Part shown: positions 7,185 to 15,323 of the stretch, one piece after another
Position numbering within the stretch: position 1 is the first letter of the stretch
Layout of the letters: each line of letters begins with the position of its first letter
Assembly (NCBI GenBank): GCA_051746985.1
Contig: JBNJFP010000009.1
Span: 33,754-97,753 of the forward strand
DNA: 64,000 nt
Source of the DNA: Fodinibius sp051746985
GTDB lineage: Bacteria; Bacteroidota; Rhodothermia; Balneolales; Balneolaceae
Direction of reading: 5' to 3'
Made by a program: the position numbers and the translations under genes
Notes under the pieces: generated by a model
Told to the model about the DNA's origin: nothing
Databases searched by the model: none
What the model saw: only the letters and a program-made list of their open reading frames with translations

Positions 7185-9623
7185 ATGTCACCTACAAAAA
7201 CGAGAAAGGTCCAAAAGTCATCAGCTTCATATTCGAATGATAAAAAACAGGAGCTCCTTGATGATTATAAATTGGCCGTACAAAGCAGAGAAGCATCGTA
7301 CTTAGGCCGTAAAGAAACGCTTACTGGAAAAGCCAAGTTCGGTATTTTCGGGGATGGCAAAGAGATGCCTCAGATTGCAATGGCCAAGTTTTTTGAGAAT
7401 GGAGATTTTCGTGCCGGCTATTATCGCGATCAGACGTTCATGATGGCTATTGGTCAAGTTACCTTACAGCAGTTTTTTGCACAGCTTTATGCCCATGCCA
7501 ATGTTGAGGAGGAGCCACACTCTGGTGGGCGTCAGATGAATGGCCATTTTAGCACCCGCAGTCTTAACGATGATGGCAGCTGGAAAGATCTTACTAAGAT
7601 GAAAAATAGTTCGCCCGATATTTCACCCACTGCGGGACAAATGTCGCGGCTGCTTGGTCTGGCACAGGCATCCAAAGTGTATCGTAACCATGATGCTCTT
7701 TTGGATAACGAGGAGTTCCAAAAGTTTTCAAAAGGAGGCAATGAGGTGGCATGGGGAACTATTGGCGATGCCAGTACTTCGGAAGGTGTTTTTTGGGAAA
7801 GTATCAATGCCGCTGGTGTGTTGCAGGTTCCAATGGTGATGTCAGTATGGGATGACGGATACGGAATTTCGGTGCCGCGCAAATATCAGACGACCAAAGA
7901 AAGCATTTCGGAGGTATTGCAAGGTTTTCAACGAACCGATGAGCAAGAAGGTCTGGAAATCCTAAAAGTAAATGCGTGGGATTACCCCGCTTTGTTGGAG
8001 ACTTACGAAAAGGCAGCACAAATTGCCCGTGAAGAGCATGTGCCGGTATTGGTGCATGTAACCGAGGTGACCCAGCCGCAAGGGCACTCTACATCAGGAT
8101 CGCATGAGCGCTATAAATCTGATGAGCGTTTGCAATGGGAGGAGGAATATTGCTGTCTCAATAAAACACGCAATTGGTTGATTGACGAAGGTATTGCCAC
8201 CGGTGAAGAGCTTGATGCCATTGAAAAAGAAGCCAAAAAAGAAGTCAAAGAAGCACAAACAGCGGCTTGGAAGTCATTTAAATCGGAGCTTAAGGAAGAG
8301 CTTAGTACGGCTGTTGAGCTTGTCGAAAACTTGGCGGATCAAAGCAATAAAGGGGATAAGCTGAGAAGGGTTATCAAAAATATGAAAGCCCCGATGGTTC
8401 CTCTTCGAAAGTATATTATATCCGGTGTACGCAAAGCACTTCGTATTACGCGCGATGAGAATCTTTCAGCTAAGGATGAGTTAACAAAGTGGCTTGACAA
8501 GAGTAACGAAGAAAATGCCTATCGCTATGGAAGCTATTTATACAGTGAAGGGGAACATTCTCCCTTGCATGTAGAAGAAGTTGAGCCTTCATATAGCAAG
8601 AATCCTGAGAGCGTAGATGGCCGCGTGGTGCTTCGGGATAACTTTGACAAACTGTTTGAAAAATATCCTCAGACGCTGGTCTTCGGAGAAGATACGGGTA
8701 AACTCGGGGATGTTAATAAAGGGCTTGAAAATATGCAGCAAAAATATGGTGAGCTCCGGGTTAGCGATACGGGTATCCGCGAAGCAACCATTCTCGGCCA
8801 GGGTATTGGAATGGCCCTCCGTGGCCTTCGACCCATCGCCGAAATTCAGTATCTCGACTACCTGCTGTACTGTTTCCAGGGATTAAGTGATGATCTTGCT
8901 ACCGTACGCTATCGAAGTATGGGGGGACAAAAGGCACCACTTATTGTTCGTACGCGGGGCCATAGGCTGGAGGGAATTTGGCATACGGGTTCTCCTATGG
9001 GGATGATTATTAATGGAATTCGTGGCGTGCATGTATGTGTCCCTCGTAATCTTACCGATGCTGCGGGAATGTATAACACGTTGCTACAGGGGGATGATCC
9101 CGCACTGGTGATCGAGCCGCTTAATGCCTATCGTTTAAAAGAAGATCTGCCTGAAAATTTAGGAGAATTTACCGTACCACTTGGGATCCCAAAGATTCTT
9201 TCTGAAGGCAGCGATATCACTATTGTTTCGTATGGATCAACATGTAATATATGTGAAGACATACTTCCGGAGTTGGAAGAAGTGGGTATTTCGGCTGAAC
9301 TTATTGATGTGCGCACGTTGCTGCCGTTCGATCGAAATAATGTTATTGTAGAGTCGTTAAAGAAAACCAACCGCATTTTATTTGTGGATGAAGATGTGCC
9401 CGGTGGTGCTTCGGCCTTTATGATGAATAAGGTGATTCAGGAACAGAAAGGTTATTTTTACCTGGATTCTGAGCCGCAGTGTCTGACAGCCAAAGAGCAT
9501 CGCGCGGCATACGGTTCGGATGGGGATTATTTTTGTAAACCAAGTGAGGAGGATATCTTCGAAGTGGTTTATGGAATGATGAGTGAAGCCAATCCAGCGA
9601 AATATCCTCCGATTTACGAGTAG
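7185..9623 (+). CDS. 2-oxoacid dehydrogenase E1, alpha and beta subunits fused
   Basis: An 812-residue thiamine-diphosphate E1 protein with the alpha domain (about 30-370) and beta domain (about 480-800) in one chain, as often seen in Bacteroidota relatives. The alpha part has SPDISPTAGQMSRLLGLAQA and a TPP/Mg site reading GDASTSEGVFWESINAAG at residue 194, where most family members have GDG. WDDGYGISVP replaces the usual NNGYAISVP. The beta part has FGEDTGKLGDVNKGLENM, SDTGIREATILGQGIGMALRG and VVSYGSTCNICEDILPELEE. It decarboxylates a 2-oxoacid and passes the acyl group to an E2 lipoyl protein. A branched-chain or pyruvate-type substrate is possible but not decidable. No E2 or E3 gene is adjacent. 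A terminator follows. Confidence 0.88.
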   Translation: MSPTKTRKVQKSSASYSNDKKQELLDDYKLAVQSREASYLGRKETLTGKAKFGIFGDGKEMPQIAMAKFFENGDFRAGYYRDQTFMMAIGQVTLQQFFAQLYAHANVEEEPHSGGRQMNGHFSTRSLNDDGSWKDLTKMKNSSPDISPTAGQMSRLLGLAQASKVYRNHDALLDNEEFQKFSKGGNEVAWGTIGDASTSEGVFWESINAAGVLQVPMVMSVWDDGYGISVPRKYQTTKESISEVLQGFQRTDEQEGLEILKVNAWDYPALLETYEKAAQIAREEHVPVLVHVTEVTQPQGHSTSGSHERYKSDERLQWEEEYCCLNKTRNWLIDEGIATGEELDAIEKEAKKEVKEAQTAAWKSFKSELKEELSTAVELVENLADQSNKGDKLRRVIKNMKAPMVPLRKYIISGVRKALRITRDENLSAKDELTKWLDKSNEENAYRYGSYLYSEGEHSPLHVEEVEPSYSKNPESVDGRVVLRDNFDKLFEKYPQTLVFGEDTGKLGDVNKGLENMQQKYGELRVSDTGIREATILGQGIGMALRGLRPIAEIQYLDYLLYCFQGLSDDLATVRYRSMGGQKAPLIVRTRGHRLEGIWHTGSPMGMIINGIRGVHVCVPRNLTDAAGMYNTLLQGDDPALVIEPLNAYRLKEDLPENLGEFTVPLGIPKILSEGSDITIVSYGSTCNICEDILPELEEVGISAELIDVRTLLPFDRNNVIVESLKKTNRILFVDEDVPGGASAFMMNKVIQEQKGYFYLDSEPQCLTAKEHRAAYGSDGDYFCKPSEEDIFEVVYGMMSEANPAKYPPIYE

Positions 9624-9630
9624 GTTATGA

Positions 9631-9664
9631 AAGCCCAACCCTGTAAAAAAGTTGGGCTTTTCGT
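9631..9664 (+). terminator. Rho-independent terminator after the E1 gene
   Basis: A 10-bp perfect stem, AAAGCCCAAC (9631-9640) with GTTGGGCTTT (9652-9661), closes over an 11-base loop and runs into T residues. It lies 8 bases after the E1 stop and before the convergent serine hydrolase gene. Confidence 0.85.
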
Positions 9665-9677
9665 ATTTATCAGAAAA

Positions 9678-10841
9678 TTATTCAATGGCATCTATCACTC
9701 TTTTTACAAAACCATCCATCGCCTCGTAATCGGAGATCCATCGGCCAACGATCACAAGATCATTTTTCTGATCGATATAAATCATATTGACACCGGCCCC
9801 CAGAAATACGTAAGCTTCTTCCGGAGCACTGGGTAGTCGCTCTTTATCGTGATTTAGAAAAAAGTTCATAAAGCCGTAATCGGGTTGGGCTTGGGTAGGA
9901 GTTCGAGCCTTCTCAATCCATTCTTCAGAAATAATTTGATTGCCATTCCAATTGCCATTTCTTAGAAAAAGGTAGCCAAATTTAGCCTGATCATAGGCAC
10001 TTAACCACATGCCTCCGCCCCAATGGCCGCCACCGCTGACCGATTGTATTTTTACACCATCAATATTTACCCAGGAATTTTCGTAGCCGTACCAGCGCCA
10101 GGTATTTGAAGCGCCAATTGGATCCATAACGTATTCTCGTAAAACTGTGGGCAAAGGCTGTCTCCAAACTTTTAGGGCGGCTAAAGCTAACACGTTTACA
10201 CGGACATCATTATATTTCCATTCGGTCCCGGGTTTATTTCGCTCCCGGTTTATGATTTCTTCTGATAACTCTTCTTCAGGACGGTCAGCCCAGTCGGGTT
10301 TCCCAAACAGTTCACCTTCCCAATCACTTGTTTGTCGGAGAAGATGATCCCATGTTATTTTGGAATTATGTTCTGAGTTGAAATGCTCAACAGGTGAATA
10401 CTTTTGAACACGGTCATCTATACTCTCGATCATATCTTTATCCCATGCTACTCCAACCACGGTAGAAAGAAAACTCTTGGAGATACTGAATGTCATGTCT
10501 ACACGTTTTGGATCGCCCCACTCTTCAATTAAGTACCCGTCTTTAATGATCATCCCCGTCATATCTCCGCGTTCTTTTACGGGGCCGATGATATTATTAT
10601 AGGGTTCATTTGTACGGGTGTTTAGGTGGACATTAAGATCCTTTGGATTGGAGGATTCATTAGCCTTAGCGTATTCAATGGCTTCCTCGATACCAGCAGA
10701 ATTCATTCCCACTTTTTCGGGTGCTTTGGTTTCCCATTGGAACCGAGTAGGGAAATAAGTGTCGGCAGTTTGAGCAAGAGAAGGAGTGACAGAAACAGAA
10801 AAGGCAAGAAAGAGCAGAAAAAGATGCTTTAGTGAATGCAT
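9678..10841 (-). CDS. Secreted serine hydrolase, beta-lactamase class C / esterase family
   Basis: A 387-residue protein with an N-terminal signal peptide (MHSLKHLFLLFLAFSVSVTP, cleavage likely after SLAQ). The catalytic SxxK is seen as SISK at 119-122, followed by a helix SFLSTVVGVAW. Further on, WDHLLRQTSDWEGELFGKP and the GGGHWGGGMW loop match the class C beta-lactamase/penicillin-binding esterase fold. It is probably periplasmic or surface located and hydrolyses an ester or amide. Resistance to beta-lactams is not implied, since most members are esterases or peptidases. Its end faces the E1 terminator. The upstream FG-GAP lipoprotein gene lies on the same strand 153 bases away. Confidence 0.88.
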   Translation of the reverse strand: MHSLKHLFLLFLAFSVSVTPSLAQTADTYFPTRFQWETKAPEKVGMNSAGIEEAIEYAKANESSNPKDLNVHLNTRTNEPYNNIIGPVKERGDMTGMIIKDGYLIEEWGDPKRVDMTFSISKSFLSTVVGVAWDKDMIESIDDRVQKYSPVEHFNSEHNSKITWDHLLRQTSDWEGELFGKPDWADRPEEELSEEIINRERNKPGTEWKYNDVRVNVLALAALKVWRQPLPTVLREYVMDPIGASNTWRWYGYENSWVNIDGVKIQSVSGGGHWGGGMWLSAYDQAKFGYLFLRNGNWNGNQIISEEWIEKARTPTQAQPDYGFMNFFLNHDKERLPSAPEEAYVFLGAGVNMIYIDQKNDLVIVGRWISDYEAMDGFVKRVIDAIE

Positions 10842-10994
10842 TGGGTAAAATATGTTTGATTGATATCGTTCAAGGATGATACTGAAGATATTGTGGAAAT
10901 GCGATTGTTCGACGTGTAGAATTCAGCTAACACCCTTTTGAGGTCTGAGTAATTAAGTAGGCACGTATAGAACCGGCAGATATTATTTCTTTTA

Positions 10995-12200
10995 CTAATC
11001 GTTTTGAAGCAAAAGTTGATCCTGGTCATCTTGGACAGAAACATAAATATCGAGAAGGTCATCACCATTGAAGTCAGCAATTTCTAAATCATTGACCTCC
11101 GGTTTAAAATCTGCAGGGATCCATTCTTCAGTTTTATCCTCGAAATTGCCATCACCATCATTGATCAAAATTTGAATGCCTCCGTCGTGGTTGCCAACGG
11201 TTAAATCGGGATAACCATCATTGTTCAAATCTGAAAATTCGGCATCGTAGGTGTTGGTCTCAATTTCAGGAAGGCGGTCAGAAGTTTCATCCGAAAAGTA
11301 CCCATCGCCATCGTTTACCAGCAGCCGGTCTTGTGGGTTGGACCCTTGCAGAGAATCTGAGTTGCCGAAGTAGATATCGAGGTCGTTATCATCATCCACA
11401 TCGGCAAGCGCTACACTTCGGCTCTCTTCAATATCGCTGAGGTAGGGAAGCCGGTTATTGGAATCGTTATTAAATACCCCGTTGCCTGTGTTAATGAGAA
11501 CGAAATTATCCCCACGATTAGCAATGACGAGATCGTCATTGCCGTCGCCGGAGATATCTCCATAAGCTAAATCGAGGGTGGCATCAGAAAGTTGTGGAAG
11601 ACGTTCGGCACTTTGGTTGTTAAAGAAGGCATTTCCTGAATTCATCAAGATTACATTTTGATCTCTGCTGCCAATTACTAAGTCCATGGTTCCGTTTTCA
11701 TCAACATCAAATGATACAGCCGAGGTAAAACTGCCGGTGATGGGAATACGGTTTGAAAGATTAGAGAAATCACCGGTACTGTTGTTCATATAGAGCTCAT
11801 TCGATTGATTCTGCGTGTTGGAAAAATACAAATCGGTATTGTCATCCGAGTTAAAATCAGCAATGGTAACATTCTGCGAATTTAAATTTTGCTCGTCGGG
11901 GATGCGAGTAGATTGATCCGAAAAAACACCGTCACCATCGTTAATAAGAATTTTATTGGGTTCGTTTACCACCGAGACAACAATGTCCAGCGAGTCGTCG
12001 CCATTGATATATGCTGCCTGGGCATGGGTGGATTGATCATCCAATCCATTAGGAAGATTATCGGATGAAACATTGGTAAACCTTGTTTCTTTGTCGGGGT
12101 CAGAATCTCCATTGCCGTCATCGGGGGCGGTGAGGTCCCACCCACAGGAGGTGAATAATGTGGCGAATATTAAGTACAAAAGCAGCTTTCGTAATAACAT
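10995..12200 (-). CDS. FG-GAP/VCBS repeat lipoprotein
   Basis: A 401-residue predicted lipoprotein: hydrophobic signal then lipobox FTSC with the lipidated Cys at about residue 19. The rest is a run of about six to eight blades with calcium-binding-like cores such as DFNSDDNTDLYFSN, DVDENGTMDLVIGS, DISGDGNDDLVIAN, DVDDDNDLDIYFGN and DLNNDGYPDLTVGN. These are FG-GAP/VCBS repeats that fold as an integrin-alpha-like beta-propeller. A recurring NDGDG motif marks the turn of each blade. It is likely anchored in the outer or inner membrane with the propeller outside. The ligand is unknown. No enzyme motif was seen. Confidence 0.88.
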   Translation of the reverse strand: MLLRKLLLYLIFATLFTSCGWDLTAPDDGNGDSDPDKETRFTNVSSDNLPNGLDDQSTHAQAAYINGDDSLDIVVSVVNEPNKILINDGDGVFSDQSTRIPDEQNLNSQNVTIADFNSDDNTDLYFSNTQNQSNELYMNNSTGDFSNLSNRIPITGSFTSAVSFDVDENGTMDLVIGSRDQNVILMNSGNAFFNNQSAERLPQLSDATLDLAYGDISGDGNDDLVIANRGDNFVLINTGNGVFNNDSNNRLPYLSDIEESRSVALADVDDDNDLDIYFGNSDSLQGSNPQDRLLVNDGDGYFSDETSDRLPEIETNTYDAEFSDLNNDGYPDLTVGNHDGGIQILINDGDGNFEDKTEEWIPADFKPEVNDLEIADFNGDDLLDIYVSVQDDQDQLLLQND

Positions 12201-12264
12201 AATACTTAACTTAACTACAAGTTGAGGAGATAGCTAATTATGAAAAGCTTGTGAATAAGAGCTC

Positions 12265-13170
12265 TTATAGTAAAAGAATATCCACCAGAACGAACCCCCA
12301 GACAATAGGCAAATATCCAAAAGAGGCGAACATGAGCTTTTTGGCAGAGGCTTTGTCACGGTCTTTGGCAAAGACAAGTCCATAATATAGAAATACAATG
12401 CTGCTCAACATTCCGCCTGCCAGATATACCCAACTGTTCATCCCAATGTGATACAGCCCATAGGTAACTTGTAGCAGGGCGATTAAGCATCCCACAATGA
12501 GCACCGTTGCTTTTATACCGGTGGGATCATTTTTTGGCAACATCTGAAATCCAGCGTTTTGGTAATCATCTTTACAGACCCAGGCAATGGCCATGACGTG
12601 TGGAATTTGCCAGAGAAAGACAATTCCAAAAAGCAACCACATACCCGTACTGCCCAGATGGCCAGTTGCGGCGGCCCACCCCCCCACGGGAGGCAATGCT
12701 CCCGGTATGGCACCAATGAATACATTGGCGACCGAAATGCGCTTCATGGGCGTATATATGCCAAGGTAGATAAGCGTCGTTAGCAGTGATACTAAACCTG
12801 CTACGGCATTGACGGCAATCAATAGGTAAAATAGGCCCCCGGTGATTAATGTCAGCGAAAATAAAACACTTTTTTTGGGAGATATCTTACTTGCCGGGAC
12901 AGGACGCTTTTGCGTGCGTTTCATTTTCCCGTCATATCGCCATTCGAGAAATTGATTATGAGCTGCCGTTCCGGAAGCAATCAGCCAGGTTCCAAGTGTT
13001 GCATGGATAAGGGTTATAAAGTCAATTTGACTACCTGATCCCAATACAAAACCAATCAGCATACTGGCTAAAACCGTAAGCGTAATACCCGGTTTGGTAA
13101 GCTCATAGTAGGCCGCAATCTTCTGGGTATCGAAAAACTTTGAAAGGGAAAATTCTGTGCTTAACTTCAT
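12265..13170 (-). CDS. ctaB: Protoheme IX farnesyltransferase (heme O synthase)
   Basis: A 301-residue UbiA-family membrane enzyme that adds a farnesyl group to heme B to form heme O for the oxidase. The prenyl-diphosphate/Mg site reads NQFLEWRYDGKMKRTQKRP (about residues 73-91), where a Glu takes the place of the first Asp of the common NxxxDxxxD pattern. About nine hydrophobic helices follow. TPMKRISVANVFIGAIPGA and the second acidic motif in WVCKDDYQNAGFQMLP are also typical. It is divergent from ctaA across a 117-base spacer, so one regulatory region can serve both heme A genes. Confidence 0.95.
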   Translation of the reverse strand: MKLSTEFSLSKFFDTQKIAAYYELTKPGITLTVLASMLIGFVLGSGSQIDFITLIHATLGTWLIASGTAAHNQFLEWRYDGKMKRTQKRPVPASKISPKKSVLFSLTLITGGLFYLLIAVNAVAGLVSLLTTLIYLGIYTPMKRISVANVFIGAIPGALPPVGGWAAATGHLGSTGMWLLFGIVFLWQIPHVMAIAWVCKDDYQNAGFQMLPKNDPTGIKATVLIVGCLIALLQVTYGLYHIGMNSWVYLAGGMLSSIVFLYYGLVFAKDRDKASAKKLMFASFGYLPIVWGFVLVDILLL

Positions 13171-13287
13171 GCCAATTCTGTAATTTGTAAGGCCAAAAGG
13201 TACAGCTTTATAAGCAAAATTGTTACCCTTTTGACCATAAATTATAGCTAAGTTGGATTAGGTCAGATATGTTCAAATAAAGTATTT

Positions 13288-14226
13288 ATGAGATTTAATA
13301 CCTATCAAAAGGTGGCGCTGACAACCGTCGGAGCCACTATTTTTCTGATATTTGTAGGGGGATTGGTACGGGCATCAGGAGCGGGGTTGGGTTGCCCAGA
13401 CTGGCCTAAATGTTTTGGGTTGTGGATCCCTCCAATGAACCCATCAGAGTTGCCAACCCAGTTCGATGCCTCTGAATTTAACGTTTATAAAACGTGGACT
13501 GAGTATATCAACCGGCTAATTGGCGTTTTTATTGGTTTGCTTATCACGGCTACGTTTTTGTTGTCATATTCTTACCGCCGAAAAGAGCCGGCGGTATTTT
13601 ACAGCTCTGGTGCCGCTTTTATACTGGTATTGGTGCAAGGTTGGCTTGGGGGACAGGTAGTGGCCTCGGGCCTTTCTGAGTGGCTTATCACCTTACATAT
13701 GCTATTGGCTATGTTTATTATGATGACGCTAATTTATGCCACGTTCAAAGCAACAGCACAAGAAGTGAAAGTTGAGATTAGTACAACATTGAGTTGGGTT
13801 TTATACGTGACCGTAATTATGCTTATGGTGGCTACTTTCATCCAACTAATATTTGGAACTCAGGTTCGAGAAGTTATTGATGTGTTAAAAAAACTCTCCG
13901 ATCCACCGCCAAGAGAAACCTGGATATCAAGGGTAGGGTTAATTGATGAAGTGCATCGCACGTTTTCGTGGGTGGTACTTGCCGCAGGTGGTGTACTTTT
14001 TTATATCAGTCGATGGCGCCTGCAATCAAGATTACTGGAGCGCATGAGTTTGACAGTGTTAGTGCTTATAATGCTGCAGATTGTAACCGGTGTGGGTTTA
14101 TATTATTTAAGTTTACCACCGGCCTATCAGGTTATTCATTTGACTGGTGTTGCAGTTTTAATAGCGGTAGAATTCGTACTGCTATTACTGATTGTACAGT
14201 CGGATGACCAGCTGCCCAGTATATGA
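13288..14226 (+). CDS. ctaA: Heme A synthase (COX15/CtaA)
   Basis: A 312-residue integral membrane protein of the CtaA/COX15 family, which oxidises the C8 methyl of heme O to a formyl group to make heme A. The signature GGLVRASGAGLGCPDWPKCF lies near residues 26-45, with WTEYINRLIGVFIG, GWLGGQVVASGLSEWLITLHML and EVHRTFSWVV supplying the conserved histidines of the heme sites. Seven to eight hydrophobic helices are visible. It faces the minus-strand coxIV gene and shares a bidirectional terminator with it. Confidence 0.94.
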   Translation: MRFNTYQKVALTTVGATIFLIFVGGLVRASGAGLGCPDWPKCFGLWIPPMNPSELPTQFDASEFNVYKTWTEYINRLIGVFIGLLITATFLLSYSYRRKEPAVFYSSGAAFILVLVQGWLGGQVVASGLSEWLITLHMLLAMFIMMTLIYATFKATAQEVKVEISTTLSWVLYVTVIMLMVATFIQLIFGTQVREVIDVLKKLSDPPPRETWISRVGLIDEVHRTFSWVVLAAGGVLFYISRWRLQSRLLERMSLTVLVLIMLQIVTGVGLYYLSLPPAYQVIHLTGVAVLIAVEFVLLLLIVQSDDQLPSI

Positions 14227-14254
14227 TTTAGTTAATACCTGTTAAAATTAAAAA

Positions 14255-14284
14255 GGCCGATCAACCCATGTTGATCGGCTTTAT
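14255..14284 (+). terminator. Bidirectional hairpin terminator between ctaA and coxIV
   Basis: A 10-bp perfect stem GCCGATCAAC (14256-14265) with GTTGATCGGC (14270-14279) around a CCAT loop. It is preceded by an A-run and followed by TTTAT, so it can end both the plus-strand ctaA transcript and the long minus-strand respiratory transcript. Confidence 0.85.
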
Positions 14285-14305
14285 AAACGTTTATGAGTAG
14301 GTCTA

Positions 14306-14608
14306 TTAAAACCCTGGTATAATTTCTGACCTAAATAGCGTATCCAAAAGTGTTAACGCTACTAAGAGGCCAAAAAAGGCTAAGCCAGATAATAAAAGCA
14401 TGGAATTGAATCGCTCATCCCAGTAAAGATTCATAAAAAACAGGGCTACTAAAGTAGCTTTAAACGTGGCTATGCCCATCGCTGTGATTATGTCCCACGG
14501 AGCAGGAATATGAACGTAATACACTACAACCGTAAGAATTGTAAGTATCAGCAATGCGCCTGCAACGCCAAGTAAAGTTTTATCTGAGGATATATGGTGT
14601 CCGCTCAT
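14306..14608 (-). CDS. ctaF: Cytochrome c oxidase subunit IV
   Basis: A 100-residue protein with three hydrophobic helices and the conserved stretch FKATLVALFFMNLYWDERFN in the middle, typical of prokaryotic oxidase subunit IV (COX4_pro family). It begins 23 bases after coxIII and is the last gene of the act-cox run. Subunit IV is a structural or assembly subunit that carries no redox centre. Confidence 0.9.
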   Translation of the reverse strand: MSGHHISSDKTLLGVAGALLILTILTVVVYYVHIPAPWDIITAMGIATFKATLVALFFMNLYWDERFNSMLLLSGLAFFGLLVALTLLDTLFRSEIIPGF

Positions 14609-14631
14609 GAGCTGTAAAATTTTTTAAGTTA

Positions 14632-15288
14632 TTATTCAATAAGATAAAAGAGGGGGAATAGGAAAATCCAGATGATATCAACCAAGTGCCAGTAGAGGCC
14701 GGTTATTTCAACAGGAGTATAATATTCACTGCTAAAATGGCCCTTGAGAGCTCTCCAAAGCAGCCATCCCATTAATCCCATTCCAATGAGCACGTGGATA
14801 CCGTGGAGCCCAGTCATCAGGTAATACAGGCTATAAAATACATTGGCTTTTTCATGCTCGATGCCGTCGAAGGCATAAAATTCGCCGGGGAAAATACCGA
14901 GCTCAAACTTGTGGGTCCATTCAAAGTATTTAATAACCATAAATACTCCGGCCAGTGCCAGCGTGATACCCAAATTAATAGCAATATTTTTAATCTGATT
15001 TTTCTGGGCGGATTTAATCGCCATTGCTACTGTTAAACTACTTCCGATAAGTACAACGGTGTTTACGGCGCCCCAAAACGTATCAAGCTGTGTGGAGGCT
15101 TGGGTGAATAAATCCGGATACCAAAGACGGAATACAATGTAGGCAGCAAAGAGTCCGCCGAACATCAGAATTTCAGTTACCATAAAAATCCACATTCCCA
15201 TTTTTGCAGCTTCAAACTGCTGGTCGGCATCCACAAAATGATGCTGCATAAATCGCGAATGTGTTGCGGATGATGAATGATCTGCCAT
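14632..15288 (-). CDS. ctaE: Cytochrome c oxidase subunit III
   Basis: A 218-residue protein with five transmembrane helices, the short form of subunit III. It shows GMWIFMVTEILMFGGLFAAY, KYFEWTHKFELGIFPGEFY, MTGLHGIHVLIGMGLMGWLL and the C-terminal LYWHLVDIIWIFLFPLFYLIE, all standard for COX3. It has no cofactor and stabilises subunit I and proton uptake. It lies between coxI (35 bases) and coxIV (23 bases) on the same strand. Confidence 0.96.
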   Translation of the reverse strand: MADHSSSATHSRFMQHHFVDADQQFEAAKMGMWIFMVTEILMFGGLFAAYIVFRLWYPDLFTQASTQLDTFWGAVNTVVLIGSSLTVAMAIKSAQKNQIKNIAINLGITLALAGVFMVIKYFEWTHKFELGIFPGEFYAFDGIEHEKANVFYSLYYLMTGLHGIHVLIGMGLMGWLLWRALKGHFSSEYYTPVEITGLYWHLVDIIWIFLFPLFYLIE

Positions 15289-15323
15289 AATCAGTGATTG
15301 ATAATTTTCAGGTTAATACTCTG

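Noticed and set aside
9678..10841. Antibiotic resistance beta-lactamase
   Set aside because: SxxK and the general fold are shared by many esterases and peptidases; nothing points to resistance.
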